Assembly (NCBI GenBank): GCA_027596075.1 | Contig: JADGJC010000344.1 | Location: 1-39,130, forward strand | DNA length: 39,130 nt | Source of the DNA: Rhizophlyctis rosea | Lineage: Eukaryota; Chytridiomycota; Chytridiomycetes; Rhizophlyctidales; Rhizophlyctidaceae | Reading direction: 5' to 3' | In this document: positions 12,871-24,418 of the stretch, piece after piece | Layout: each line of letters opens with the position of its first letter | Position numbering within the stretch: the stretch's first letter is position 1 | Translations under genes and position numbers: made by a program | Notes under the pieces: model-generated | The model's database searches: none | What the model was told of the DNA's origin: nothing | Seen by the model: only the letters and a program-made list of their open reading frames with translations

Positions 12871-14146
12871 TGGACACCGTTGAATTCACTCAGACCCCAC
12901 GCCGCAAGGGGGACGCCATATGGAAAGCAACCACGAGCAGGTACAAGTACCTGCCCTCTCCGAGGGGAACATTCAAGCAGGGAGGAAAGAGAGCGCGGGT
13001 GTCCAAAGTCCATGAAGATTCGGCCAAGGGAGATGGAGAGGGGAGCATTATATAGGCATCGGGAGCTCTTTGCGAGGGCTGGGCTGATGAGCAGCAAAGA
13101 ATTTGCGGACCAGTGATGATGTGGGGCTTTGCGATTGTTGATGGTCAGATGGTGGATTGGTGTCGGTGTGTCGGTTGGATGATATCAACGCCTCCGACCC
13201 AGTCAAGCCACACGTGCAAAGTTTTTGGTGTGTTGTTTGGACGCGCACCTTCCTAATCGGGGCACGTGTGTAGCGGTCTCCCGCCACACGGTCGCACATA
13301 ATAGTCGCGCATAGCCAACACACCTCCGGTTGTCCTACTATCAGCATGGCTGGTCCCACACATGTGCTACCTATAGCTTCCGTTCATGCGCTCATCCGTA
13401 TATCATGCACACATAATAGGCGCGTATTTATGCAGGATAGCATGAGCATGAAGGGATCCAGGAAAAAGATGAGGGAAATTTTTGAGTTGGGTCGTGTAAA
13501 GACACCGCACCAAACTCGCACACCAAACCAGCCATTCTCAACATCTTTCAATGACGCAGACTTTAGGGAAATGTGAGAAGAACAAGAAGGACCAAAGTGC
13601 GTGGCACACGGACTGACGGAGCCCGCTGCGAAGCAGGAAACCCACCAATCGCGAGCTGGTGGCCTATCATCCGTATCAACCAGCATCCTTGCAAAGCCCA
13701 AATAAACAGCTCCCACCTCCGCTGCATCCGAGATCGACTCAACCTCGCATGCTTTGCATGTTTGATATGCGGAATTTCATTCCACTGACATGCATCTGAC
13801 GGGAGACGACACGGATGTGACGTATTCCAGCCAAAGTCTAATTCGATAACATAGAAGCACAGTACAGCGGCTTTTTGACCTTCTTGCCATCGACTTCGGA
13901 ACTCGGGGACTTCCTTAGCTGTCTATCATCAGATCGGTAACTGGGATCGTAACTGCCGCAAACGAGAGATCATAAACATAGCACACGCAGCATCACTCCT
14001 TACCTTCGCCAAACTGAATATGACCGTCAACGCTTGACACAGTCCAATCAGCTCATCTACACCAACATTCATCAAACATCACATACGAAAAGTCATACAC
14101 CGCCCATCCATAACTAAGTAATACCACCGGAACCCTCACCAGAACG

Positions 14147-15319
14147 ATGGCCTTACCTCTCCAAACCATCATCATCCTATGCGCAGTCTTTGGCACAGTC
14201 GGCGTCATCGGCATTCTTGGACTTTCATACACGTACGTCCGAATCTCCCGCACCCGCAACAGCGAACTGAATTCTTCTGCCAATGAATCCCTTGACCGCA
14301 AACGACGCATCATAACCGTGAAGCTCGCCCCACCGCCAGAGGCTGTCATATCGACAGTAGGGAGAGAAAAGACCCGCGAACGTGCCGACAGTGGATTGAG
14401 TCTCGAGGCGGGGAACGATGCCTGGCATGGAGAGGAAGACGTGATGCTAGGCAACCTTGGATCACAAACAGCACTCTACGGCATATCTTCCCCATACAGC
14501 ATTTCCCCCGCCGACATGTCCATCCCCCTCCCAACACCTCCTTCCTCAGCCCACACAACAACCGACTCCGACCCCTCAACACCAACACCCTCCCACCTCC
14601 CAAAATCCTACTCCTCCGTCTCCCTCACATCCCTCTCCTCCGCCCCAAAACTCCAAAAACACCTAAACTGGCACCCACCCTCACCAACAATCGGTTTCCA
14701 CCTCCCCGCAGTTCCCAAACTCCCAACACACCACAACCACCACAGACCAATCGTCTCCTCACCCATCATGGCCCCAACCACAACACCAATCACCCACCAA
14801 CACCAACGAAACAGTTCATGGGGCCTCCCATCCCCACCTTCCTCCCCAACACTGGGTCCAACCGCCCTTTCCCTCCCCCCACCATTAATAGACGACACCC
14901 ACCCCTCCTCCCTCCCCCGCGGTCTCCACCGCCGCACATCCATAACCCACACCCTCATAAAACCCCCATCAAACCCCTCCCTCCCCCGCGCAACCTCAAC
15001 CTCCATATCCATAAACCTCTCCCTCGACTCTCTTCCCGCAACGAACTTCTCCCTCCCCCCGCCGCCACGAACGCGGAAGGGGAGCGAAGCGAGCCAACCG
15101 GATCGGGACTCGTTGATGAATTATGGCTCTTACGAGGGACGCGTGAGGCCGCGGAGTCACAGTGGGAGTGGACGGTTTGGTAGTGGAGGGAGGGGAGGGA
15201 CGCCACCACCTCCCGTACCGGCTGTACCGAGACGGGTGAAGAGTGGTGACGTGGTAAGGGTTCCGAGTGATGTTGGGGAGGAATTTTTTGTTCGGGGACC
15301 GGGGGTTGTGGCGGTTTAG
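14147..15319 (+). CDS. Single-pass membrane protein with Pro-rich tail
   Basis: This is an intronless 390-codon gene. The ATG at 14147 opens directly into one hydrophobic helix (about residues 5-30, IIILCAVFGTVGVIGILGLS). Arg-rich sequence follows immediately, suggesting a signal anchor with a short outside N-terminus and a long cytoplasmic tail. The tail is low-complexity Ser/Thr/Pro, poly-basic in places, and ends with Gly/Arg-rich sequence. Two stretches fit SH3-ligand consensus (PLPTPPSS, and PPPPVPAVPRR near residue 355). The coding strand is C-rich for the first 900 bp and G-rich for the last 250 bp. I know no named family. The architecture resembles fungal membrane adaptors that recruit SH3 proteins, but that is inference. 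A possible AATAAA polyadenylation signal lies 142 bp after the stop. Confidence 0.72.
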   Translation: MALPLQTIIILCAVFGTVGVIGILGLSYTYVRISRTRNSELNSSANESLDRKRRIITVKLAPPPEAVISTVGREKTRERADSGLSLEAGNDAWHGEEDVMLGNLGSQTALYGISSPYSISPADMSIPLPTPPSSAHTTTDSDPSTPTPSHLPKSYSSVSLTSLSSAPKLQKHLNWHPPSPTIGFHLPAVPKLPTHHNHHRPIVSSPIMAPTTTPITHQHQRNSSWGLPSPPSSPTLGPTALSLPPPLIDDTHPSSLPRGLHRRTSITHTLIKPPSNPSLPRATSTSISINLSLDSLPATNFSLPPPPRTRKGSEASQPDRDSLMNYGSYEGRVRPRSHSGSGRFGSGGRGGTPPPPVPAVPRRVKSGDVVRVPSDVGEEFFVRGPGVVAV

Positions 15320-15460
15320 GGGTGAGTGAATCCGAGAGGAGTGGATGGACGGTGGGATTTCTATGGGCTGCGAGCTGCGTGCCTCCAATTCGGCGTTGAC
15401 ACGAGTGAATTGGCTACTTCTGCAGTTTGTGATACCATTTATTTTTATTGCACGAATTTG

Positions 15461-15466
15461 AATAAA
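15461..15466 (+). terminator. Candidate polyadenylation signal AATAAA
   Basis: This is a canonical hexamer 142 bp downstream of the stop of the membrane-protein gene, in an AT-rich stretch. Fungal poly(A) signals are loose, so this is only a positional candidate. Confidence 0.35.
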
Positions 15467-15484
15467 TGTGAATGTCGTTTGGGA

Positions 15485-15503
15485 GGGGGGGGGGGGGGGG
15501 GGG
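15485..15503. repeat. Poly-G tract (19 G)
   Basis: An uninterrupted run of 19 G on the plus strand follows GGGA, in the 3' flank of the membrane-protein gene. Its length is probably polymorphic and may be miscounted. It could form a quadruplex in DNA or in a read-through transcript. Confidence 0.9.
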
Positions 15504-16288
15504 AAAAGGTAGATAACGGGTCGTGGAAAAAAGGAAGTAGATATTTATTATGCCAAGCGGAAATTCCTTTGTGAAAGTCGGCAACGGAGATCAATCGATA
15601 ACGGAATAGTAATACATAGTAGTATAATTATTTATTGGCGCACCCCCCGTTGTGGCTCGCACTTTTACTGCTTGTACTGATATAATGAAAGAGAATCTTG
15701 TTCTGATAGCATTTGTTTGTTTTATTGGTGTTTCACATACAACGGTGTCTGTTAGGAAGGGGATCGGAGGCCACAAGTTGAAATTGTTAAAGATGGTTGC
15801 AACTGGCTTGTCAAGCCACGGAATCCCTTCACGATCACAGGCATCCAATCGGTGAATATCTTTCCTCGTGAGTCTATATATTGATCAATTCGCCCGTCAA
15901 TTACAACAGAAGTCTTTGTCGACACTTGAACGTCGAGAGGGAAGCCCCAAGCAGGCCTTTGGCCGTACAAATGGATTTACCCAGCCACAAATACAACCCC
16001 TGATGTTCTCGCTCCTCAACATTTTCTCACACCAACCTAACCCAAGCGACACAAAATTCTGCAACGCAAGTACAAATTCGTATTACTATCTTCTAGCTAC
16101 TTTTGCAATACATTTGGAAGGTAAATTAAGAAGAATAAAAAGCAAACAAAAGGTAAAAAGAAACGACACCAAAGGCGGAAAACATACAATATACGACACC
16201 GCAATAAGAAACGTTCCACCACCATCACGTGCTGAATGCTCAACAACGTCCCACTCTTCACAATGCGTCTACCCTACCTTCACCCCCT
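15504..16288. other. Intergenic between convergent genes
   Basis: This separates the 3' ends of the plus-strand membrane-protein gene and minus-strand copy A. A minus-strand frame at 15752-15970 has a protein-like segment (KTSVVIDGRIDQYIDSRGKI) but no partner exons. I would treat it as unproven. No other structure is apparent. Confidence 0.45.
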
Positions 16289-16440
16289 TCACCGACCAAC
16301 ACCCCTCCCCCTCGGCCCCCTCGCATTCACACCACGACCCCTCACACTTCCTCCCCTCTCACTAACACTCCCCCTCCCACCACCACCCCTCTCACTAACA
16401 CTCCCCCGTACCACCCCCCGCCCGCGGCTCACACTCCTCC
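16289..16440 (-). repeat. RG-repeat tail of copy A
   Basis: The last about 50 codons of copy A are Arg/Gly repeats, including two copies of RGSVSERGG. The DNA shows a direct repeat of about 20 bp (CCCTCTCACTAACACTCCCC on the plus strand, near 16351 and 16387). RG/RGG tails typically bind RNA or are arginine-methylated. Here that role is inference. Confidence 0.65.
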
Positions 16441-19400
16441 CCGTACTCCCACTACCAACACTTTCCGTCTCTGCCTCATCTCCATCCCCTCCAACACCAT
16501 TCCCAACCCCACCAACCTCCTTCGCCTTCCCCCTCGTGACCGGCCCAGCGGTCTCTGCTCGACGCTTCGCGTTCGTGGACGCAGTTCCGCGCATGTAGCT
16601 GGGAACCGGCGCCGCGACCTCCAAGGGTGCCGACGAGGAGGAGGATTTGGAGGGGTTTGTCGTTGGTGGTTTTGCGGTTGGTGGTTCTATGCTTGGTGGT
16701 TTCGCAGTGGGTGCTTTTGCGGTGGGTGCTTTTGCCGTTGTTGGTTTCGCGGTGGGTGGCTTTGCGGGGCGTTTCGAGGGTTTGGCCTGTGGTTGGTCTG
16801 TGGAGGTTTCGGGTTGTGGTTGGGTTGTAGGGATATCGATTTGTGCGGGTGGGTTGTTTGTGGTGAGGAGGGGTGGGGGCTGGTCGATGGCGGTCGGCAT
16901 GGGTGGTTGTGGTGCGATTTGGTCGGGTGGACGGTGTGTCGTGCTAACCTCCGACGACTCAGGAATATGCATTTCCTGATCAGCGGCGTCCTGCCCAACC
17001 TCATCCTCACTAGCCCCCACCATGCCCCCAATGCCCCCCACACGCTGCGTCCCAGCCCCCAAATCAACCTCCTCATCATCTCCCCTCTCAACCTCCCCAC
17101 TCCCTTCCTGCGTCAAAACCTCCGCCGTTTGCTCCACCCCAACCTCAACAACCTCCTCTCGCAAATTCCGACTCTCCCTGCCCCCCCCCCCCCCCCCCCC
17201 CCCCACCACCCACCGACCCAACCCCACCGCCCCATACCACACCCACAACCCACCCCNNNNNNNNNNTCGCAAATTCCGACTCTCACTCCCACCCCCACCC
17301 CTACCACTCTCCAACTCCATCCTAACCTTCCCAACCTCTTCTTCCAACTCCCTCACCCGTCCCGTCAACCTCCTGACCTCTACCGCACCCTCCTCCTCCT
17401 TCTTCTCCGCATCACACCTCGAAACCCTAACCTCCTCCCTCAACTCCTCATTCACTGTCTCCAACCTCCCAACCTTCCCTTCCAATTCCCCAACAAGCCT
17501 CTCCCTCGCCTCCAAAACACTCTTCACCTTCCCACACTCCTCCTCCGCCGTCTCCTTCCCACGCCTCAAAGCATCAATCTCCAACTTCCTTGTCTCCTGC
17601 TCCCTAACTAACCGCCCATTCTCGCTCTGCAGCCCATCAAACCTACACTTCAACTCCTCATACGCACTCTCCTTCCTCTCACCATCCTGCACCAAACCCC
17701 TCAACCTCTCGATTTCCGCCCACAAATCCTTGTTCTCCTCGCGCAATTCCCCATTAATCCTCTCCAACTTTCCAGACTCCACCCGCAACCCGTCGTCCTC
17801 CACCTTATTAAACCTCCCCCGCTCCTCCAAAGTCATCTCAGTCGCCTCCTGACCCGCTGGTTGCGTCGGTGAGGTGGAAGCGGTGGGATTCGGAATGGGG
17901 TTGAGGATTGGATGGACGGCGGAATTGTGGGTGGGTGCGGAGGATGAGGGATGTTGTCGGGGTCGTTCGATGTTCATTGATGTTGCGTCGTTCGCGTAAG
18001 TTGAAGGCGTGATCGTCGATCCTGAAACGAAAACATCCCTCTCCCTATACAAACTCTCCCCCTCATGATCCGTCATACTCCCGCTATCCAAATGCTTCAA
18101 ACTCCCACTCCTAACCAACCCCGGCCTCTCCCCGCCATCAACAAACAACTCCCCCTCCCTCTGCAACGGACTCTGCGTCGGACTCCCCGTATTCGAATGA
18201 GCAAGCACGCCTTGGAATACTTCCGCGTCGTGTGGTGTTGTGTTCGAGGCCGGCGAAGGTGAGGTGGGTTGTGTAAGGGTTGAGGAGGAGAGGTCCTCGC
18301 GGGAGGCGAGGTGGGAAAATATGGAAGGGTGTTTGTGGGGTTCGTCGAGGTTTGGTGGGGTGGGTGTGTGGGAGGTGATTGTATCGGATGTAGGCACACT
18401 AACATCATCCCGCAACGCCGACGACGACGTATGCACTGTTCGAAAAAATGAATGAGCTTCAGCCTGGTTGCATGAGCAGCCATCCAGCCCCCCAAAAAGA
18501 TCACTCACCGTTAGCTCCCGAACTACCAGCACCATCAACATAACCTAACACCCCTCCACTCCCACTCCCGCTCCCTTCCTTATCCATCCCACCCACACCC
18601 CCCACCCCATCCGCCCCACTCTCCTTCTTGATACATTCTGCATCATCGTTCCCTCTCAAGCCCCCTAGTCTAACACTCCTCCTGATACTCCTCAACTCAG
18701 CCTCAACCTTCTTCCGAATCTTCTCCTTCTCCAATTCCCGCTCCTCTTCCCTCCTCCTGCCAAGCGACAACCCCCTATGAATCTTGTCTGCATCGCCAGA
18801 AAACGCCACGCAAACCGTGCTAGATTCTTCAGACTGGACGGGTTGGACGGTTTGGAGGCATATGCTAGAGCGGTGTCAACATGTGCCTTCTTGAACGCGG
18901 CCGGAAAGTGCGTTTGGAAAAACGAAGTTGGGGTGATGGTTGCGCTCCCGTTGGGATCAGATAGAGGTTCCAGCTTTCGAAGCTGGGATCGAGGGACGAT
19001 GGACCTAAGAGGGGATGAAGAGATCAAGAAGTGAGTACGTTTCGGAGATGATCCAATGAGCAAGGCGCACTTACAAGCTTCTATCTTCAAAGTACTTCAC
19101 CACTCTCCAAACGCGGGTATCCCCAACCGGCGGCATCGGCATTGTATCATCAATCTCCAACCGCGGCACAACAACCGCCGGCCACCACATCTCCCTATTA
19201 GAGATACCGCCCCCTTCAAGACTGCTATTCGCACCGCCTTCGACAACTCCGTCTGCGCCCGGGTACACCCACACCGCATGTGGGATGTGGTCTGTGAATG
19301 GAATGAGACACGATTCAATTTGATCACCATCAACCCTCACTTCGATACACAATATCCGCAATCAACTCACCATCAGGTACCAATTTTCCACCAACCTCCA

Positions 19401-22400
19401 ACAACTGCCGCCGGGTAATGTCACTAACCCCGTCATCAACGAAAACCTGCTCCTCCACATTCACACCACCATCACTCTTAACCTCAACCCTCCTCATCCC
19501 ACCACCCACAACAACTTTAATCCTCCTCCCCGTCGACGCACCACTCCCCGCAACACTCGCCTCACCCTCAAACTCCTCGCCAACCTTGCAAACCGTCTCA
19601 TCCTCTTCACGAGCAGAGTCGGACTCCGTCGTATCTCCAGAAACCGTCACCATCGTCAACCTCTTCCGACTAGGTGTCTTCATTGCACCCTTCTTCGCCA
19701 CTGCTTTCTTCTTATCCCGACCACCATCCTTCCGCCCCCCAACATTATCATCATGCCAATTCGCCGCGTTGGCACCAATCGACGTGCGTCTAGGGCGTGT
19801 AGGTGTTTTCTGTTTCGGAGAAGTTTTGCGAAGTTTTTTGGAGGTGGACGGTGAGGATAGAGTGGCGGAGGGAGATGTAGGTGGGGAAATGTTATGTCGT
19901 CGTTTCAGCCCGCGTTTTGAGGATGGAGAGGTAGATGATGGAGGCGGCGATTTCTGCAACCAAAATATCAGAAATGGTGCACTAATTCATCCTCTAGGAG
20001 CTTCGTTCTCCAAACACATACCCATTTAGGATTGGATTTGTCAACCTTTCGCAGCTTTCTGGGCTCTTTGGGGGGCTGCAGATCAATTCATATAGGTCAA
20101 ACCCAAACCACTAGAATCAGAAGAAAGTCCCAAACTATCAACTCACATTTTGATTCTTCTTCCTCTTCTTATCCGCCAACGACTCAACCTCCGGACTACT
20201 CTTCTTCCGTTTCCTATCCATCTGCACTGCGTCTTGTGTCTTGACCCTTCCATTACCATCCAAAACTCCACCCTCCACATCTTCGCCGCCGCCCTCCGCT
20301 ACCTTCGTATTCGAAATTTCGTCCGAAAATTCGTAATCCATCAAGTCGCTACGGGGACGAAAACAGGTGAACGGGTCGGTGTCTGCTTCGGGGCCGTTGC
20401 CGATCTATTGTGGAAGAGGCAATGTCAATCAATGACCATGTTGGGGAAAATAAGAAAAAGTTGGTTTTGAGAGGGTTGGGCCCAAAACCTACCTTGAGAA
20501 GAGGCTGCAGTGGCCGTCCACCGCGGTCAATGTAGCGCCGCTGATGCCAGTGCTGATACATATGTGGGAAGACGGGATGTAAAACCGTGACGGATGGATG
20601 ATTTGTCTTGTCAGCAGCGATATGAGATTGACATTCCTGAATTGTGGGAATGTTGCCTGCCGACTATGTCATAAAATCAAAAATGATGGTCAGAATCAGC
20701 CAATCAGGGAAACCCATCCAAAACGAAGCCTATCTTCCCCACCACCAACATCAACAGTTTCAGATCACCAACAGAAAGCATCCAAATACTCACCGCGTTC
20801 CCAACTTTCTCAAACGCCCAAATCCACCACTCAACCAAATTATCATCCCCAACCACTTCCACAATATCATCCTTCTCATCGCCAAAGGCTCCCGCGGCCG
20901 CCTTAGCCTGGATGCTCGCAACCCAAACGTCGTCTTCTTCGCCAAGATCGTACGGACACCCCTGTTTAGTCGGTACACCATCAAAACGTATTAGGGAGTC
21001 CGGCTGCTTGAAGGAGGGCGAATAAGACTCCATATAGTTGTGGATAATTTTGGTGGCGGCTGGTGTGGGGATTTCAGTTGCCCCTGTACCTCCCAACACG
21101 TTTACGAGATCGCGCTCCTGCAATGATGCAAATCGAGAAGAATGGTGATGATTTTGATTAGTAATACTGTAAGAAGATGTTGGCCAAAAAGTGACTCCTG
21201 GTATACCGCAGACAACTAATTCATAATGAATCCATATCGCTCGTCGAACCCGTCCTTTCAATCTCTCCTTCGAAATCAGCAAAACGACATTCCACCAGCA
21301 CCCTTAGACTTCTGACGATCATTGGAACGGATCCGAAACAGAAACAAAGCACACAGCCAAGACTTCGGAACACACACAGAATCATGTCCCGCCTTTCGAG
21401 TAACACGGACGAAACTACGCGTCCTTATCCGCAGAACCATCGAACACCAAGTCGCAGACCAAAAGTAACTCGCGTAGCCAAAGTAACAGCGAATAGTCGC
21501 AGACGTCCCTAAATCCTCTCCCACTCACAGACTCAAGTAACGTTAGGTGCGATCGAGATCTCTGCTCGACCCCCTTTCTTCCTCAACTGCACACGTCTTT
21601 CCTCCCGTCCACCTTCTCCAACCACACCGAGTCACCAAGCAAACCGTGAAACGCACCTTTTTCTCACATTCATCAACGCCAGCATCCGCTCCCGCAATCT
21701 TCACTCCAAAAACCAAACCCACGTCCGCAGGCGTACACTCAGAAGTGTCGATCCCCTCCGGCGACAAGCCCAGCGGACGATAAACCGTAAAATCACTGTC
21801 AATTGTTAGCATCTTAGAACGAGTGAATCGAGTGCTTGGTGTGATCGGGATTTTGCGAGATGGTGCATTCCGCCGAGGCGAGAAGGTTTTGTCGGCAGTT
21901 GATTGCGGTGGGGAGTTTGAGAGGGTCTTTTTTCGCTTGCGTCTGCTTTTTGTGGATTGTGTGTGAGGAGTCGAGTTGGTGGTGGGCGAGCTAAATACGT
22001 CAAAGAAGAAAAGCAACAAATACGGAAAGCAGAGAAAAAGGTATCAGCACTTGACTTTGGTTCCACTCCCAAACACTCTCAAAAGCCGCCTTTTGCGGAC
22101 AACATAAGCAAAGAAAAGTACCACAAACTGAACAATAACGCAAGCCAAGAACTCACGTTCTATGCGCAAGCTGCTCCTGCTCGTCATCCACCGATGCTTC
22201 GTTGTCCGTTCCCGCGGTCGCGTTTCCACCTCCACTAGCACCAGCACTGCCTACTCCTGATCATGCAACAACATCCATCAACACCTGCTACAATGTTTTG
22301 CGGATGTGCAGGTGCCAACTCACCATCTGCGGCACCAAACGGTACAGCAACTTCCGCAGCCCTCGCAAAATCACCCTCACTCTTAGGAACCTCAACAACA

Positions 22401-24418
22401 GGAAAAACCCCAACTGGCGAACACACTTTCCGTCCTTGACAACACCCTTCGGCCCAACCAGAGACTCTGGCACCGCCATTTCACCAGCAACGCGATCACT
22501 ATCCTTCTTCGTCCCGCTGTCGACTATGGCTGTGGTGGGACGCAAACCGGCGGGGCGGTGCAACTGGATCGCAGCTAAGCAACAAAACATAAAGTTCAGC
22601 ACCACAAACCACAAAGCACGCTCCAAACCAACCAAAAACAAAACACAAAAAACTCACCAGCACTCGGCCTCCCTCCAATACCCCCAACCTCATCCCCAGC
22701 ACCACCCGCACCACCCCCCCTCGCAGGCATCATAGCCTGAACCTGCGCCGCACTACTACTAGCCGCATTAACCATATCCAAATTCAACGAATTCACATTC
22801 TCAAATCCCTGCCTCGGCGTTCCGTTCTGTCCTCCTCCCTCCGCTCCCCCTCCTCCTCCCCAACCAGCACCACCACCAACCGGCGTCTGCCCCGGCCCAT
22901 TATGCGAACTCTGCGGAGGCTGGGATTGCGTGCCACCCAATTGCCCATTGTGCATAGACACAACCATAGGTGAAGGCGCAACACCAGGCGGTCCAGGAAC
23001 GGGTGGAGGTTGCTTAATCAGACCAGCGCCTGAGGGTTGAGCCGGCGTAGCCGTCGGAGTGGCCGTCACGGTCGACACGGGCGCCGTAGCCGGAGAAACG
23101 AACGTGTCTCTACTACTGCATATTGTGTTCTTCTGTGCGTCATCGGTGTAGAATTTAGCGAGCGCTCTGACTTTTTCTATTGCCGCCTGGACGTCGAAAT
23201 GGGAAAGGGAGTGAGTGAGAGACATTGAATGCCCGTCAAAGCAAATCGACGGACTGAACTAGATCATTTCAAACACACCTTGGCCTTTTCAGTCGAAACA
23301 GCCGCAGTGTTTCCGCTCATAATAGAGGCGCTCTTTTGGCCTTCGTTGGCGTAGTGCTTGGCAGCATCGGTTGCTCTTGCTCCACCAGAGGAAGCGCTGG
23401 CACTCACGACCTATGGCCATGACTTAGTCAGTCATCAGAATTCAGCAACGAGAATAAGTCGACCATTACAGATGCGGTAGCCTTAGCCTCCCTCATTGCC
23501 TTTTCAGAAGCATCCTTCACCTTTGCGGTCGCATATTGCGCGGAATCGGCGGCGTACTCGAACCCCTCCTGTACATGGTGCGCATTCGTCAGTATGCATT
23601 GATGCAAGCATTTAAAAATGCAACGAAAAAGCTTGCGATCGCCTCAATGTCAAGACAGCGAGCCCACTCGTTCCAAAACTCACTTTTTGCTGAGCGCCCT
23701 CTGCGGAATCGGTAGACTGATCATTGACGGCCCCTTCCGATGCATTTACGGCGCCCCAACGTGATGGCCTATTAGAACGTGTCGATTGGCTTGTTTCCTC
23801 CGCTGTCTAAAAGCAAGAGCAGTCAATTTGCTGTGTATGATCGAAGCCGACGGAGACCTCAACGAGGGCAATATGTCAACTCGAAAGAGATTTCACATGA
23901 TCAGCAGGTGGAGAACTACATACTATGATTTTATACACGACAAATGGTAGGATCTCGTTGTTGGGGTTATGTAGGGACTGAAGGAGCCATTTGCTATGGC
24001 CGATGACTTTGGTTGTCGCCACATGGTATTGAGGATAATCGAGTAGCTGCGTTATTTTTGACGGGTAGATTGCGGCGTTAAGAGGAGGTTTGTGGGCGGG
24101 ATTCGTTGAGCAAAGGTTATTGATGTATTTCAAGATGGCGGATTGGAGGGCCGCTTTCGGAGTCACGTCATAATCGACGGAGAGTAGGAATACCAGTGTA
24201 ACTTCGTCCTGCAGACAAGTGAGCGGCTAGATACGACAATTGATTCTCCATTCTGGGACGTTAAGTATACTTACAGGCGGGTCGTTACTCCCATCCAGCA
24301 GAGTAGATTTGTGAATGTCGATGAATCGACTGATGGCACCTAGATGTAGAGTTGAAAAAGGTCAGCTAGTGGCGAAGCCAAGTACACTGCGCAAGCAGAG
24401 CTCACCGTCGTGCGCCAT
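16289..24418 (-). CDS. Epl1-like + PWWP-like protein, copy A
   Basis: Roughly 2,050 codons in about 18 exons: 24418-24406, 24339-24275, 24208-23924, 23806-23684, 23568-23470, 23410-23279, 23186-22658, 22574-22324, 22256-22157, 21990-21657, 21117-20794, 20636-20493, 20404-20147, 20075-20022, 19953-19371, 19291-19075, 19004-18509, 18435-16289. The N-terminal third is a helical domain, then SRW, then Ala-rich amphipathic helices, then Pro/Gly-rich linker. The middle is an Enhancer-of-polycomb domain: basic STRFTRSK, then EIPTPAATK, SFKQPDSLIRFD, GCPYDLGEEDD, YQHWHQRRY and DPFTCFRPR, all Epl1 landmarks. Epl1 scaffolds the NuA4 acetyltransferase on nucleosomes. A PWWP-like domain follows (AVWVYPG, MWWPAVVVP, WRVVKYFED, then helical FFQTHFP), then a long coiled coil, TAK-P repeats and an RG-rich tail. 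Single-base frame breaks occur at 22403-22411 and 18800-18803, plus a 10-N gap. The N-terminal exons might be a separate gene. Confidence 0.68.
16650..16790 (-). repeat. 15-bp (5-residue) TAK-P repeat in copy A
   Basis: This is an imperfect 15-bp tandem repeat encoding variants of PPTAK/APTAK, about seven units, with Pro-Ser variants at the edges. It resembles the Lys/Ala/Pro repeats of linker-histone tails in composition and would be disordered and basic. The third-position differences between units show it is not freshly duplicated. Confidence 0.65.
17159..17284. other. Assembly gap with duplicated flank and C24 tract
   Basis: Ten N (17257-17266) are preceded by 24 C (17181-17204). The 18-bp sequence TCGCAAATTCCGACTCTC occurs on both sides of the gap (17159-17176 and 17267-17284). 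On the minus strand both copies read (R/S)ESRNLR followed by or preceded by glycine codons. The most economical reading is that the assembler failed to join across a poly-C tract and duplicated the flank. The predicted peptide between the two copies is probably not real. Confidence 0.8.
21118..21656 (-). other. Conserved long intron of copy A
   Basis: This 539-nt intron has donor GTGCGT and a CATTGCAG acceptor. It lies between the Epl1 basic region and the EIPTP block. Unlike the other introns of the gene it aligns from end to end with the equivalent intron of copy B (35081-35582). Shared blocks include GTCGAGCAG, TCTCGATCGCACCTAA, GCGAGTTACTT, AGGACGCGTAGTT, CCGAAGTCTTGGCTGT and TGTCTGCGGTAT. 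The indels are not multiples of three and the open frames are not conserved, so a hidden protein exon is unlikely. A structured or regulatory RNA is possible. Confidence 0.65.

Larger units (their letters stand above)
5629..14146. other. Gene-poor 8.5-kb tract with decayed fragments
   Basis: No frame longer than about 130 codons and no recognisable domain is present. Base composition is more AT-rich and flatter than in the coding regions. Several short frames look mildly protein-like but are interrupted: plus 6249-6473, plus 7795-8148 (no ATG start), minus 8615-9063 and minus 12483-12870 (both listed separately), and plus 9857-10195 with a Cys-rich end. Near-identical short direct repeats occur at 12266/12301 (GGGCGCCCGAT) and 13294/13408 (CACATAATA-x-GCGC). 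I see no terminal inverted repeats, integrase or reverse transcriptase motif. Confidence 0.5.

Noticed and set aside
16229..17611. Long plus-strand open frame across 16.2-17.6 kb
   Set aside because: It is antisense to copy A, consists of low-complexity Pro/Leu sequence, and crosses the N gap. The minus frame has the coiled coil and correct splice context.
18800..18803. An intron explaining the frame change in copy A
   Set aside because: No GT...AG pair of plausible size exists there, and the copy B alignment is continuous over the site. One missing base explains it.
23187..23225. ATG at 23225 as the start of a separate gene
   Set aside because: A CAG acceptor at 23187 and an in-phase donor at 23278 make this stretch intronic. 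The reading frame continues smoothly from the upstream exon.
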